Assembly (NCBI RefSeq): GCF_003385235.1
Contig: NZ_PQIA01000049.1
Coordinates: 1 to 58,249, forward strand
From: Amycolatopsis circi
GTDB lineage: Bacteria > Actinomycetota > Actinomycetes > Mycobacteriales > Pseudonocardiaceae
Length of the DNA: 58,249 nucleotides
Direction: 5' to 3'
This document shows, piece after piece, positions 1 to 17,695 of the stretch. Under the pieces are notes generated by a model. That model was given only the letters and a program-made list of their open reading frames with translations, was not told the DNA's origin and did not search any database. Position numbers and translations under genes: made by a program. Within the stretch, counting starts at the first letter, position 1. Each line of letters opens with the position of its first letter.

Positions 1-8912
<8,912 letters not shown>

Positions 8913-8985
8913 GTGCCCACGTTCCTTCCGCGTCGCCTGCTCGCCCGACGCCGTGACGATACGAGTGCGTCCGCGCGCGGACCCA

Positions 8986-9000
8986 CCCCTAACAGCCCCT
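8986..9000 (-). promoter_or_regulatory. TTAGGGG repeat site upstream of terminal PKS
   Basis: Read on the minus strand this is AGGGGCTGTTAGGGG, two G-tracts 10 bp apart, ending about 73 bp before the PKS GTG. Nearly the same 15-mer occurs at 49996-50010 before the starter operon. Binding by the cluster's LuxR-type regulator is inferred, not shown. Confidence 0.45.
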
Positions 9001-9033
9001 GCCGCACCGGTCCGCCCGGCCGGCCAAGGTCCG

Positions 9034-9053
9034 CTTTAGACAGTCTTTAGGGG
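9034..9053 (+). promoter_or_regulatory. CTTTAG/TTAGGGG repeat site upstream of sugar operon
   Basis: CTTTAGACAGTCTTTAGGGG, with CTTTAG repeated at an 11-bp interval, lies 107 bp before the deacetylase start. The copy at 54026-54045 on the other strand has the same 20-bp layout and matches at both ends. Confidence 0.45.
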
Positions 9054-9160
9054 TTGTCGCAAGCACTGCCGGATGTCAGATTTTGCTGGCGTTCCAAGCC
9101 ATTTCGCACGGCTCGTTTTCGCTGGGGGTTTCACCGCCCGGACAAGGACTGGGGAATCGT

Positions 9161-9844
9161 ATGCACACGTTGACACGCAGGCTGCTGGTGGTGGGAGCCC
9201 ACGGCGACGACGAAACGCTCGGCGCGGGCGGGACTATCGCCCGGCTCGCCGACGAGGGCGTCACCGTTTCGCTTTGCATTCTCACCAACGACGACGGTTC
9301 GCGTTCGGCCGCCGGCACCGAGGTCACCAATCGCACCGACGCGATCGAACTGGCCGCGAAAACGCTCGGCATCGAGCGCGTGCGAGTCCACGAATTCGGC
9401 GACAACCGGCTCGACACGGTCAGCCACCTCGAACTGAACCAGGTCGTCGAGCGCGAGGTCCGCGAATTCGAGCCGGACACCATTTTCGCCACGAGCATGT
9501 GCGACCTGAGCACCGACCACGCGCTGGTCAGCCGCGCCGCGCGGGTCGCCGGACGGCCGGGCAAGGGCCCGGTGCGCGAGGTTCGCACCTTCGAGATCCG
9601 CTCCGCCACCGACGTCGGAGAGGCCTCCGGGCTGCCGGTCACGTTCCGGCCGAACTGCTGGCAGATTCTCGACGAGAGCCACCTCGAACGCAAAATCGAA
9701 GCGCTGCGCGCCTACGGCAAGGAACTCGAGCCGTGGCCGAGTCCGCGCAGCGAACGCGGCGTCCGCGCCTTGGCCGAATACCGCGGCTCGCAGGTCAGCG
9801 CCGGCCTCGCCGAGGCCGTCGAAATCGTCCGTTCGGTCCGATGA
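9161..9844 (+). CDS. PIG-L family N-acetyl sugar deacetylase
   Basis: A 227-residue protein starting at an ATG with GGGGA 6 nt upstream; a longer frame upstream has no ribosome site. The N-terminus carries AHGDDE, the zinc-binding AHPDDE motif of PIG-L/LmbE deacetylases with Gly for Pro. A later TDHALV supplies the usual downstream histidine. The family removes N-acetyl groups from GlcNAc-type sugars, often after transfer to an acceptor (butirosin, teicoplanin, mycothiol). It is the first gene of a plus-strand run with a nucleotide-sugar 6-dehydrogenase and an SDR decarboxylase, so it probably frees the amine of the amino sugar, either at the nucleotide-sugar stage or on the glycosylated lactam. 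Family assignment is firm; the substrate is inferred. Confidence 0.85.
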   Translation: MHTLTRRLLVVGAHGDDETLGAGGTIARLADEGVTVSLCILTNDDGSRSAAGTEVTNRTDAIELAAKTLGIERVRVHEFGDNRLDTVSHLELNQVVEREVREFEPDTIFATSMCDLSTDHALVSRAARVAGRPGKGPVREVRTFEIRSATDVGEASGLPVTFRPNCWQILDESHLERKIEALRAYGKELEPWPSPRSERGVRALAEYRGSQVSAGLAEAVEIVRSVR

Positions 9845-9907
9845 CCGCGTTTTTCTCCGCTTTTTCTACTCGCTTTTCCCAGCCCATCCAGAAACGGGTG
9901 ACCAGGA

Positions 9908-11200
9908 ATGACCAGTACTGTCGCTGAATTCGAGACCATCGCCGAACGGAACGAACTGACGTCGGTCGCGGTGATCGGGATGGGCTACGTCGGCCTGCCG
10001 ACCGCCCTCGGACTGCACGCCGGCGGCGTCGGCGTGATCGGCATCGATCTTTCGCAGAACCGGCTCGACGCGATCCGCTCCGGCGAGGTCGACCTCATCG
10101 AAGCCGACCACCGCCGGCTCGAGAAAGCCGTGCACCAGGAGGACTTCCAGCTCACCGCGGACTCGGCGCGGATGGCCGAGGCGGACGCGGTGCTGGTGTG
10201 CGTGCCGACCGGGCTCGACGAGTACCTGATGCCGGACCTCGGCCCGCTGGAGGCGGCGTGCGCGGCGCTGGTCGCGAACGCCCGGCGCGGCCAGACGTTC
10301 ATCCTCACCTCGACCAGCTACGTCGGCACCTCGAACCGGCTGTTGGTGAAACCGCTGGTGGCCAAGGGATTCACCATCGGCCGTGACCTGTTCGTGGCGT
10401 CCAGCCCGGAGCGGATCGACCCCGGCAACGTCACGCACACCCAGTCCGAGACGCCGCGCGTTTTGGGCGGCGTGACCCCGGTATGCACCGCGATGGCGCA
10501 GCGCGTGATCAACGTGCTGACCCCGAGCGTGCACTGCGTCAGCTCGCCGGAAGCGGCCGAGATGACCAAGCTGTACGAGAACACGTTCCGCGCGGTGAAC
10601 ATCGCGCTGGCCAACGAGTTCGCCGAGATCAGCGACGGCTTCGCGATCGACCCGATCGAGGTCATCGACGCGGCGGCCAGCAAACCGTACGGCTTCATGG
10701 CCTTCCACCCCGGTCCCGGTGTCGGCGGCCACTGCATCCCCTGCGACCCGCACTACCTGCTGTGGCAACTGCGCGCGACGCAGAGCAACGCGCCACTGGT
10801 GACCCAGGCGATGCACGCCATCGCGGAGCGGCCGAAGCAGGTTGTCGACCGCGTACTGAACACACTGTCCCGCGAAGGCAAGGGCATGGCGGGTACGCGC
10901 GTGCTGGTGGTCGGCGTGACGTACAAGCCCGGTGTGCAGGACGTGCGTTCGTCGTCCGCGCTCGACATCCTCGACCTTCTCGCCGCGAAGGGCGCGAAGG
11001 TCGGCTACTACGACCCGCTGGTCCCGAACGTGCGCGTCACCGGCGGTTCGCTCGACACCGTCCCGGAGCCGGAAGGCCAGGACTGGGACGTCGCGCTCAT
11101 CCACACCGTCCAGCCGGGCCATGACTACGAATGGCTCGCCGACTGCCCGACCGTCATCGACGCCACTTACCGCTTCGACCGCGCGCTCTTCGCTAACTGA
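9908..11200 (+). CDS. UDP-sugar 6-dehydrogenase (UDP-GlcNAc/UDP-glucose dehydrogenase family)
   Basis: A 430-residue protein starting 63 bp after the deacetylase, with an AGGA ribosome site. An N-terminal Rossmann motif VIGMGYVGLP binds NAD. The catalytic cysteine sits in GPGVGGHCIPCDPHYL, and the C-terminal UDP-binding domain contains GVTYKPGVQDVR. Such enzymes oxidise the C6 alcohol of a UDP-hexose to the uronic acid in two NAD steps. The cysteine-region wording resembles WbpA/WecC-type UDP-GlcNAc dehydrogenases more than plain UDP-glucose dehydrogenases. With the neighbouring deacetylase this favours UDP-GlcNAc as substrate; UDP-glucose remains possible. The next gene looks like the matching decarboxylase, so C6 is probably lost to give a pentose. 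Confidence 0.88.
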   Translation: MTSTVAEFETIAERNELTSVAVIGMGYVGLPTALGLHAGGVGVIGIDLSQNRLDAIRSGEVDLIEADHRRLEKAVHQEDFQLTADSARMAEADAVLVCVPTGLDEYLMPDLGPLEAACAALVANARRGQTFILTSTSYVGTSNRLLVKPLVAKGFTIGRDLFVASSPERIDPGNVTHTQSETPRVLGGVTPVCTAMAQRVINVLTPSVHCVSSPEAAEMTKLYENTFRAVNIALANEFAEISDGFAIDPIEVIDAAASKPYGFMAFHPGPGVGGHCIPCDPHYLLWQLRATQSNAPLVTQAMHAIAERPKQVVDRVLNTLSREGKGMAGTRVLVVGVTYKPGVQDVRSSSALDILDLLAAKGAKVGYYDPLVPNVRVTGGSLDTVPEPEGQDWDVALIHTVQPGHDYEWLADCPTVIDATYRFDRALFAN

Positions 11201-11309
11201 TTCTTTTCGGGGGTTCCGGGTGGCGGAGCCCCCGGCCTGGGGCGCAGCCCCACATGACACTGATTCTTTTCGGGGCTCCGCATGGCGGAGCCTCCAATGA
11301 CACTGAGAG
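11196..11309 (+). repeat. Imperfect tandem repeat with GC hairpins
   Basis: ACTGATTCTTTTCGGGG occurs at 11196-11212 and 11259-11275, a 63-bp step. Each copy is followed by a TGGCGGAGCC segment, and a third partial unit starts near 11306. The second unit forms a GGCTCCG/CGGAGCC hairpin. The first copy overlaps the stop codon of the dehydrogenase. It looks like a REP-type intergenic element in the 118-bp gap before the decarboxylase. Confidence 0.7.
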
Positions 11310-11318
11310 GAAAACACA

Positions 11319-12278
11319 GTGCGTTACCTGATCACCGGAGGCGCCGGGTTCATCGGCTCCCACCTCACCGAGCACCTGCTGGCCCGCGGCGACGAGGTCG
11401 TCGCACTGGACAACCTCAGCACCGGCACGCTGGACAACCTCACCGGATTCGCCGGGCACCCCGGCTTCCGCTTCGTGCGCGGCTCGATCACCGACCCGAA
11501 CGCCGTCGAATCGTGCATGGTGGGCATCGACGCGGTGTTCCACCTCGCGGCCGCGGTGGGCGTCTTCACCATCCTCGACAAGACGATGGACAGCCTGCGC
11601 ACCAACCTGCACGGCACGGAGAACATGCTCGACGCGGCGCTGCGGCACGACGTGCCGATCCTTGTCGCGTCCACGAGCGAGATCTACGGCAAGAACACCG
11701 CCGACGGCCTGCGAGAGGACGACGACCGGATCATCGGGTCGCCGCTGAAGAACCGCTGGTCCTACGCCGAGGCGAAGGCGCTGGACGAGACGTTCGCCCA
11801 CCTGTACGCGGTGGAGCACGGCCTGCGCACGGTGATCGTGCGACCGTTCAACACCGTCGGCCCTCGCCAGACCGGACGCTACGGCATGGTCATCCCGCGC
11901 TTCGTCACGCAGGCGCTGGCCGGCGAGCCGATCACGGTGTTCGGCGACGGACAGCAGACCCGCTGCTTCTGCCACGTGCACGACGTCGTGCCCGCGCTGG
12001 CGGACCTGCTCGCCGACGAATCCGCGTACGGCAAGGTGTTCAACCTCGGCAGCAACGAGCAGACCACCATCTCGCAACTGGCCGAGCGCGTGATCGGCGC
12101 GACCGGTTCGAGCAGCACCATCACGAAGGTGCCGTACGAGGAGGCGTACGGCGACGGGTACGAGGACATGCAGCGTCGCATTCCCGACTGCACCCGCGCG
12201 TACAACCAGATCGGCTTCGTGCCGACGCGCAGCCTCGACGACATCATCGAAGCGGTGGTCGCCGACCGCCGTTCCTGA
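11319..12278 (+). CDS. NAD-dependent SDR, probable UDP-uronic acid decarboxylase
   Basis: A 319-residue extended SDR starting at a GTG with GAGAGGAAAA upstream. It has the NAD motif TGGAGFIGSH, a catalytic STSEIYG with the Glu typical of UDP-glucuronate decarboxylases (UXS), YAEAK, and RPFNTVGPRQ. A late basic segment before IPD resembles the UXS product-binding Arg. It follows a C6 dehydrogenase, so decarboxylation of UDP-GlcNAcA to UDP-2-acetamido-xylose, or of UDP-GlcA to UDP-xylose, is the likely step. A C4-epimerase is the main alternative, since the families are close. A hairpin at 12295-12335 closes the operon. Confidence 0.78.
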   Translation: MRYLITGGAGFIGSHLTEHLLARGDEVVALDNLSTGTLDNLTGFAGHPGFRFVRGSITDPNAVESCMVGIDAVFHLAAAVGVFTILDKTMDSLRTNLHGTENMLDAALRHDVPILVASTSEIYGKNTADGLREDDDRIIGSPLKNRWSYAEAKALDETFAHLYAVEHGLRTVIVRPFNTVGPRQTGRYGMVIPRFVTQALAGEPITVFGDGQQTRCFCHVHDVVPALADLLADESAYGKVFNLGSNEQTTISQLAERVIGATGSSSTITKVPYEEAYGDGYEDMQRRIPDCTRAYNQIGFVPTRSLDDIIEAVVADRRS

Positions 12279-12294
12279 CCTGGTGCCGGTTCCG

Positions 12295-12335
12295 GTGAAG
12301 GGCCTCTTGCGGATGTCGCGCGAGAGGCCCTTCAC
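12295..12335. terminator. GTGAAGGGC-type hairpin between convergent genes
   Basis: Perfect 13-bp arms (12295-12307 and 12323-12335) around a 15-nt loop. It lies after the decarboxylase and overlaps the stop codon of the convergent HTH mini-gene. There is no T-run. The GTGAAGGGC arm recurs in the hairpin at 50023-50079. Confidence 0.7.
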
Positions 12336-12499
12336 GCGTTTCGGAGCTTGACGTAGACGGTCGTCAGGTGGCTGGCGGCGGTGTTCGCGGACACTCCCAG
12401 TACCTCCGCGATCACCGCCACCGGCGTGCCCTGTGCGGCGAGTTCGGCGACTCGCAGCTCTACGTCGGTCAACACGCTCACGTCGTTGTTCCCGATCAC
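12332..12499 (-). CDS. 55-residue stand-alone LuxR-type HTH protein
   Basis: Very short frame directly behind the LAL regulator. Its GTG at 12499 overlaps the regulator's TGA (GTGA), the same coupling used elsewhere in this cluster. Translation gives VELRVAELAAQGTPVAVI and then NTAASHLTTVYVKLRN, a full GerE/LuxR HTH that ends within a few residues. It parallels the C-terminal HTH of the upstream protein (AELRVAELAAHGRTNRQIA), so it looks like a tandem duplicate of that domain in another reading frame. It has no sensor, ATPase or dimerisation region. It may bind the same DNA sites as the LAL protein or modulate it. It could instead be a decaying domain copy, but the frame is intact and the HTH residues are conserved. 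Confidence 0.6.
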   Translation of the reverse strand: MIGNNDVSVLTDVELRVAELAAQGTPVAVIAEVLGVSANTAASHLTTVYVKLRNA

Positions 12500-15084
12500 T
12501 GTCCGGCACCGGCCAGCTCGCCCGCCAGCGCACTACGTCCGGCCACGCCGAGTTTCCGGTACACCCTCGTCAGATGTTGCTCCACAGTGGACACCGTGAT
12601 GTACAACGTTTCGGCGATTTGTCGGTTGGTCCGCCCGTGCGCCGCTAGTTCCGCGACGCGCAGCTCGGCGTCGCTGAGCGCCGTCGCCACCGCTCCCTCC
12701 GGGTCCGCGCGCGGCGGTTCCGGTCTCGATGCGGTCGGACGAGGCGTGAGCGGACGCATCGGCTGCCGCGGCACCTGCACCGGTTTCACCAGCCCCGCTG
12801 AGCGTTCCGCGCGCTGGCCGAGCTGGTTGATCGCGCGGACCGTGCGGGCCAGCTCGAGCCGATCGCCGGATTCCTTGAACGCCTCCGCGGCCCGGTTCAG
12901 CAGACCGGACCGCGCACCGGTGTCCCCGGCGAACGCCAGCACCCGCAACGCCACTGCCTGCGAGAACGCGTCCGTCGTGTCCGCCAGCTGCTGTTTCGCC
13001 AGCTCGACCGCCAGGGTCGGGTTGCGCAGCCGCAGGTTCGCCTCGGCGAGGTCGGTCCGCCACGGTGCCACCGCAGGCAGGTCGAGATTGCGGTCGCGGA
13101 GAATCCGTTGGCACTGCTGGAAATCGCTCACCGCCGAGAGCCCGCGATTCGTCGCCAGGTGGAACTGCCCGCGCGCCCTGAGGAACCGTACGCCGCCGAG
13201 TGTCGTGTACACGGTTTCGGGGAGAGCGTGTCGCAACACCGCTGCTGCGGCCTTGAACGCGCCTGCGGCGGTGTACGCGGTCAGCATTGTCGCCAGCGGG
13301 TACGTGATCGCGACGCCCCAGTTCGGTTCGTCAAGCAGCGCAAGCGCACGGCTCGCCGCCTCCGCCGCTTCGGCCGGTTCACCGCGACGCAGCAGCAGGC
13401 TCGCGCCGAGAGCGTCGAGCATCGCCTTCCACGTCACCGCGCCGCGATACTCGGCCTCCTCGGCCAGCGAACTGCACCAGCCTTCCGCGCGCTCCGCCTT
13501 GCCGTCGTACGCGAGCGCGAGAATGGCTGTGGCCAACGCTTCCAGCGAAGTGTCCGACAGTCGGCAGTTCTGCAGAATCCGCTCCGCGCACACCGAAGTC
13601 TCTTCGCTGCCGCCGGCGTGCCACACCGACGCAAGCGTGGTTGCCGTGCGCATCCACGGATCCGACGCATCGACCGTCAACTCCGGCGCGGTGCCGTAAT
13701 GCCAGTGCGCGGCGAGGGTCAGCTCCGCTGCCGTACGCGGGTGTAGCGGTTCGAGGTCGTCGCCCAGCCGGACCAGCGCGGACTCGAACGTTTCCCGGTC
13801 ACCGAACCACAATGACTGACGCACCAGCGCGATCCGGTCGGATTGGTCGAGCGAACCGGCTTCCCGCAACGCCGCGAGATGCGGTGCGGCCGCTGCCGGG
13901 TTGACCCGCCAGGTGATCTTGGCAAGCAGCTGCGAAATCATCTGCTGCTCCCAGGACGCGGTGGTCGTCGATGCCGCCAGCTGCAGACAGCGGGTGGCGA
14001 AGTCGACGTCGTCGCCGAGCATCACCTGCTCCGCCGCCGCGACCAGCACCGGCAACGCCCACTCCGCCTGAGCTTCGCCCGCCGCCACGAGATGCCGCGC
14101 GACCTCCGGTGCCGACAACCCGCGTGCGTGCTTCACCTCAGCAGCCCGGATGTGCAACCGCACCTTCTCGGACCCGCGCAAGCCGCCGACGACCGCCGCC
14201 GCGGCCGGCTGCTGCCGGAACCGCACGCCGTCGACCAGCCCAGTCTCCACAAGCAGCCCCGCCGAGGCCTCCGCCTCGACCGGGTCAACGCCCGCGACTG
14301 TCGCTACCGCGTCTGTCGTCACGTCGGTGTCCAGCACCGCGATCGCCGTCGCCACTTCGCGCAGCGGTGAACCGTAGCGACGCAAAAGCCGTTGCACTGC
14401 CTCGGAATACGCTGCGCCGTCGTCCACCGAGCTGCGACCCGCGTCGACCAACGCACTGACCAGCAACGGATTCCCCGCGCTGAGCCCGTGGATCCGCTCG
14501 GCCTCGCCGTGGTCCGCGACCAACTGCGCGATCGCCTCCACCGTGAACGGCGTGAGATGCACGTAGCGGTGCGGCTGCGCGGCGAATTCGACGCCCTCGC
14601 CCGAATACCAGCCGTCCGGCTGCGTCAGCACCAGCAACATCGCGGCCGACCGCGCCCGCCGCTGCAACCGCAGCAACAACCGCGCCGAGGTCTCGTCCAC
14701 GTGCTGCAAATCGTCGACCGCGATCAGCAGCGACCGCTCCCGCGCCAGCCGGTGCAACGCACTGCACAACGCGGCGATCCGATCCTCGCCGTCCGCCGCG
14801 GCCACCACTTCACGCGGCAACGCCGGGCTTGCCAGCAATTGGTCGAGCACGCCTCCGTCAACGTCGCGCTCGTCAGCCGCGCCCGCCGCGGTGAGCGTCA
14901 GAACGCCCAGCTCACGGGCTCGCGCCACCACTTGGTTCTGTACCTGAGTCTTCCCGCTGGCCGGTCCTCCGCCGACCAATACCGTGTCTCCTGCCCCCGC
15001 ATCGCATTCGATCAGCAGGCCCTCAAGGAGGGACACTGCTTCATTCGGCTCGGTGCGGCGGTTCTGCCCCCAGTTCACGCCCAT
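12496..15084 (-). CDS. LAL-family LuxR transcriptional regulator (large ATP-binding)
   Basis: The start is set at the ATG at 15084, which has GAGGAG 6 nt upstream; a GTG/ATG frame reaching 15177 has none. The protein is 862 residues. A Walker A motif GGGPASGKT lies near residues 38-46, a Walker B LLIAVDD follows, then a long helical TPR-like middle, and a C-terminal LuxR HTH ends in STVEQHLTRVYRKLGV. These are features of LAL regulators (PikD/RapH type), which usually activate their own PKS cluster. The LAL gene is minus-strand between the sugar operon and the accessory block. Its upstream region holds a copy of the TTAGGGG/CTTTAG motif found before other cluster genes, so it may regulate itself and be the pathway activator. 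Confidence 0.9.
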   Translation of the reverse strand: MGVNWGQNRRTEPNEAVSLLEGLLIECDAGAGDTVLVGGGPASGKTQVQNQVVARARELGVLTLTAAGAADERDVDGGVLDQLLASPALPREVVAAADGEDRIAALCSALHRLARERSLLIAVDDLQHVDETSARLLLRLQRRARSAAMLLVLTQPDGWYSGEGVEFAAQPHRYVHLTPFTVEAIAQLVADHGEAERIHGLSAGNPLLVSALVDAGRSSVDDGAAYSEAVQRLLRRYGSPLREVATAIAVLDTDVTTDAVATVAGVDPVEAEASAGLLVETGLVDGVRFRQQPAAAAVVGGLRGSEKVRLHIRAAEVKHARGLSAPEVARHLVAAGEAQAEWALPVLVAAAEQVMLGDDVDFATRCLQLAASTTTASWEQQMISQLLAKITWRVNPAAAAPHLAALREAGSLDQSDRIALVRQSLWFGDRETFESALVRLGDDLEPLHPRTAAELTLAAHWHYGTAPELTVDASDPWMRTATTLASVWHAGGSEETSVCAERILQNCRLSDTSLEALATAILALAYDGKAERAEGWCSSLAEEAEYRGAVTWKAMLDALGASLLLRRGEPAEAAEAASRALALLDEPNWGVAITYPLATMLTAYTAAGAFKAAAAVLRHALPETVYTTLGGVRFLRARGQFHLATNRGLSAVSDFQQCQRILRDRNLDLPAVAPWRTDLAEANLRLRNPTLAVELAKQQLADTTDAFSQAVALRVLAFAGDTGARSGLLNRAAEAFKESGDRLELARTVRAINQLGQRAERSAGLVKPVQVPRQPMRPLTPRPTASRPEPPRADPEGAVATALSDAELRVAELAAHGRTNRQIAETLYITVSTVEQHLTRVYRKLGVAGRSALAGELAGAGQ

Positions 15085-15139
15085 CGCAAGCTCCTCGACC
15101 CAACGGTCATCTTCCTGCGTGTGCCACAGTCGCAGCCGC

Positions 15140-15169
15140 CCCCTAAGCACAGCCAACCGCGATCTAAAG
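15140..15169 (-). promoter_or_regulatory. CTTTAG/TTAGGGG half-sites upstream of the LAL regulator
   Basis: On the minus strand CTTTAGAT and CTTAGGGG enclose 14 nt, 56 bp before the LAL start. The arrangement is that of the site at 54026-54045 with 10 extra base pairs, one helical turn, between halves. Autoregulation is an inference. Confidence 0.35.
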
Positions 15170-15372
15170 TCACTCAATCAGGTGATCACGATTACGTGGC
15201 GTTGCAGTTGCCTTGTCCTCGTTGTGCTGCCGCCTGGTTGCGAGGGGCTGTTTTCCGCTGCCAGGCCTGCGTTTTGGCTCCGGACAGTGATCTTGGTGCA
15301 CCTGCTTCCGCAGTCGGGGTTGACCACTTCGAGCTATAGCGTAATCGAACGTGCGTTCGAGAAAATCAAGAG

Positions 15373-16752
15373 GTGTCCACCACAACGACGCTTCCGGCCT
15401 GGCAACTGTCAGACCGGGACCTGACCACCAGACTCCTGACCACCCAAAGACAACAGAACGTCGCCTATGCCGCGCAGCTGGAGACAATCCGAGAGCTGGA
15501 ATCCCGTGGTGCCGTACCCGAGGGCTACTCCTCGACCGCGGCCTACCTGGCGACGATTCTGCACGTGACGCCGCGCGAGGCCCGCAGCCGACTCGCCCAG
15601 GCCAACGGCACCCTGCCGCTGACTTGGAAAGCCCTGACCGCTGGCGAAATCACCGCCCAGCACGCGGCGGTGATCGCCGAGTTCCTGGCTGACGCGCCTA
15701 GATGGCTGACTCCCGAGGACTACACCGTCGCCGAGGACACTCTGGTGACGCTCGCGGTGCAGGCCAACCCTGGCACGGTTCGCCGCGTCGCTACCCGGCT
15801 GAAGATCTACTGGGACAACGATCCTTCCGAGATGCCCGGCGCAGACTCTTCGGCGGATGATTCCCCGTCGCCTGACTCGGACCACGGGTTGGATCCTGAC
15901 TCGGTTCCCGGCTCCGGTCCTGACTCCAGCTCCGGTCCCGACTCCGGTTCCGGTCCTGACTCGTCCGCGCGCCCTTGGCGAGAGTTCCGCTGGCATTGGA
16001 CCCGAACCGGCCGCTTCCGCTTCACCGGCAACGTAGACCACGAGACCGGCACGTTGATCGAACAACTGCTGGTCCCCCTGGCCGCACCGGACCCCGCGTC
16101 CGCGCCCGGCACCCCGGACCCCCGCACTCCAGCGGAACGCCACGGCGACGCCATCGCCGCGATCGTCGACCTGGCTGCCCGCGCTCCGGACCTGCCGAGC
16201 AAAGCCGGGGAACGAGCAGTCGCCACCGTGACGGTCAGCCTGGAAACCCTTCAGAGCACGGCGAAAGCGGTCTTCACGGACGACGAATCCGTCCTGCCCG
16301 CCTCCCACCTGCGGCGAATCCTGTGCGACGCCAAGGTCTACCCCGCCGTCCTGGGCACCGAAGGCCAAGTCCTCGATTTGGGCCGCTCGGCCCGCACCGC
16401 CACGAACGCCCAGCGCCGGGCCCTGGCGATTCGAGACCGAGGCTGCACCTTCCCCGGCTGCGACCGAAGTCCAAAGTGGACAACTCCGCACCACGTCGTC
16501 CACTGGGCCAACGGCGGCGCGACGGACCTGGACAACCTCGCGTCCTGCTGCGAACGCCACCACCGCCTCCTGCACCACAGCGGCTGGCACATCGTCATCC
16601 GCGACGGCGCCGTGTACTGGATCCCGCCGTCCATCCTCGATCCAGAGCAGAAACCTCTGCGCAACACCGCCCACAACCCGCCACCCGCTCCGTTGCGAAC
16701 CGCAGTCCCGGCCGTGAGCAGCACCCCTCCCCGGCCACGCCGGGCCAGCTAG
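15373..16752 (+). CDS. DUF222 / HNH endonuclease-like protein (13E12 repeat family)
   Basis: A 459-residue protein starting at a GTG with AAGAG upstream. The N-terminal two thirds match the DUF222 pattern of actinobacterial 13E12-type proteins. The C-terminus has an HNH core: CTFPGC, then TTPHHVVHW, DNLASCCERHHRLLH. A Ser/Pro/Asp/Gly-rich stretch at about residues 155-200 (PDSSSGPDSGSGPDSS) interrupts DUF222 and looks like a slipped repeat. Such genes occur in many copies in actinobacterial genomes and are thought to be mobile or selfish. I see no link to the polyketide pathway. It marks the start of the mixed block that separates the PKS genes. Confidence 0.88.
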   Translation: MSTTTTLPAWQLSDRDLTTRLLTTQRQQNVAYAAQLETIRELESRGAVPEGYSSTAAYLATILHVTPREARSRLAQANGTLPLTWKALTAGEITAQHAAVIAEFLADAPRWLTPEDYTVAEDTLVTLAVQANPGTVRRVATRLKIYWDNDPSEMPGADSSADDSPSPDSDHGLDPDSVPGSGPDSSSGPDSGSGPDSSARPWREFRWHWTRTGRFRFTGNVDHETGTLIEQLLVPLAAPDPASAPGTPDPRTPAERHGDAIAAIVDLAARAPDLPSKAGERAVATVTVSLETLQSTAKAVFTDDESVLPASHLRRILCDAKVYPAVLGTEGQVLDLGRSARTATNAQRRALAIRDRGCTFPGCDRSPKWTTPHHVVHWANGGATDLDNLASCCERHHRLLHHSGWHIVIRDGAVYWIPPSILDPEQKPLRNTAHNPPPAPLRTAVPAVSSTPPRPRRAS

Positions 16753-16793
16753 GGGTTGTCCAGTGCCGAGCCGCCCCGAACACTCCTGGTTTT

Positions 16794-17585
16794 GTGACCG
16801 CAGTGGACGAAACACCCGCGAACGCACGCACAAGCCGGTGGATCCGCCGTTTCCACCCGACCGACGGGGCACGGGCGCGTCTGGTGTGCCTCCCGCACGC
16901 CGGAGGTTCGGCGACCGCCTACTTCCCGCTCTCCGCAGCCGCGGCGGGGCAGGACTTCGAGGTGGTCGCCGTCCAATACCCCGGACGCCAGGACCGCCGC
17001 AGCGAACCCTGCCTGGACACGGTCGCCGCCATCGCCGACGCGATCGCCGACGACCTGGCCGGCTGGCCCGACCTGCCGGTGGCTCTGTTCGGCCACAGCA
17101 TGGGCGCCACCGTCGGCTACGAGGTGGCCCGCCGCCTGGAGGCTCAGGGCAACTCGCCGCTAGGCCTCTTCGCCTCCGCCTGCCGAGCCCCGTCCGCGCA
17201 ACGCATCGAGTTCGTCCACCAACGCGACGACGACGGCCTGATCGCCGCCCTCAAGGAACTCAGCGGCACCGACGCCGGCGTACTGGGCGACGACGAACTG
17301 CTGCGCATGGTCCTGCCCGCGATCCGCGGCGACTACACCGCCGTCGAAACCTACCGGCACCAACCAGGTCTGGAGCCAAGCTGCCCCATCCAGGTCCTGG
17401 TCGGCGACGCAGACCCGGTAACCGACCTGGACGAGGCCACTGCCTGGCGCAACCACACCACCGGAACCTGCCAGGTCGAGATCTTCCCCGGCGGCCACTT
17501 CTATCTGAACGACCAGCTCAACGCCGTCCTCAAGACGATCACCACATCCCTGGCCGGATGGCAACCGGGAATCCACCGGGGATAA
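16794..17585 (+). CDS. Type II (editing) thioesterase
   Basis: A 263-residue alpha/beta hydrolase. The GTG at 16794 is chosen because the family N-terminus (RLVCLPHAGGSATAYFPL) begins about 35 residues later; the GTG at 16803 is equally possible, and neither has a clear ribosome site. The nucleophile is in GHSMGA, the acid in VGDADPVTD and the histidine in GGHFYL. YPGRQDR and the other blocks are typical of stand-alone TEs. These remove stalled or wrongly decarboxylated acyl groups from PKS carrier proteins. The gene begins 42 bp after the HNH gene. Confidence 0.92.
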   Translation: MTAVDETPANARTSRWIRRFHPTDGARARLVCLPHAGGSATAYFPLSAAAAGQDFEVVAVQYPGRQDRRSEPCLDTVAAIADAIADDLAGWPDLPVALFGHSMGATVGYEVARRLEAQGNSPLGLFASACRAPSAQRIEFVHQRDDDGLIAALKELSGTDAGVLGDDELLRMVLPAIRGDYTAVETYRHQPGLEPSCPIQVLVGDADPVTDLDEATAWRNHTTGTCQVEIFPGGHFYLNDQLNAVLKTITTSLAGWQPGIHRG

Positions 17586-17695
17586 GGGTGGGGAAACCCC
17601 AGGGAAGCCTCAGGAGCACACCCCATGGTCCTCGCTCCCCGGTTCCGAGAAACTAGGTACATCAAGGAAACACCCCCTCAACCCAGGAGGCCATC

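Noticed and set aside
9866..11317. Minus-strand frame of 483 codons opposite the sugar dehydrogenase
   Set aside because: Composition typical of antisense; the plus frame has NAD-binding and catalytic Cys motifs.
15409..16872. Minus-strand frame of 487 codons opposite the HNH gene
   Set aside because: Gly/Arg-rich with no domain; the plus strand has clear DUF222 and HNH motifs.
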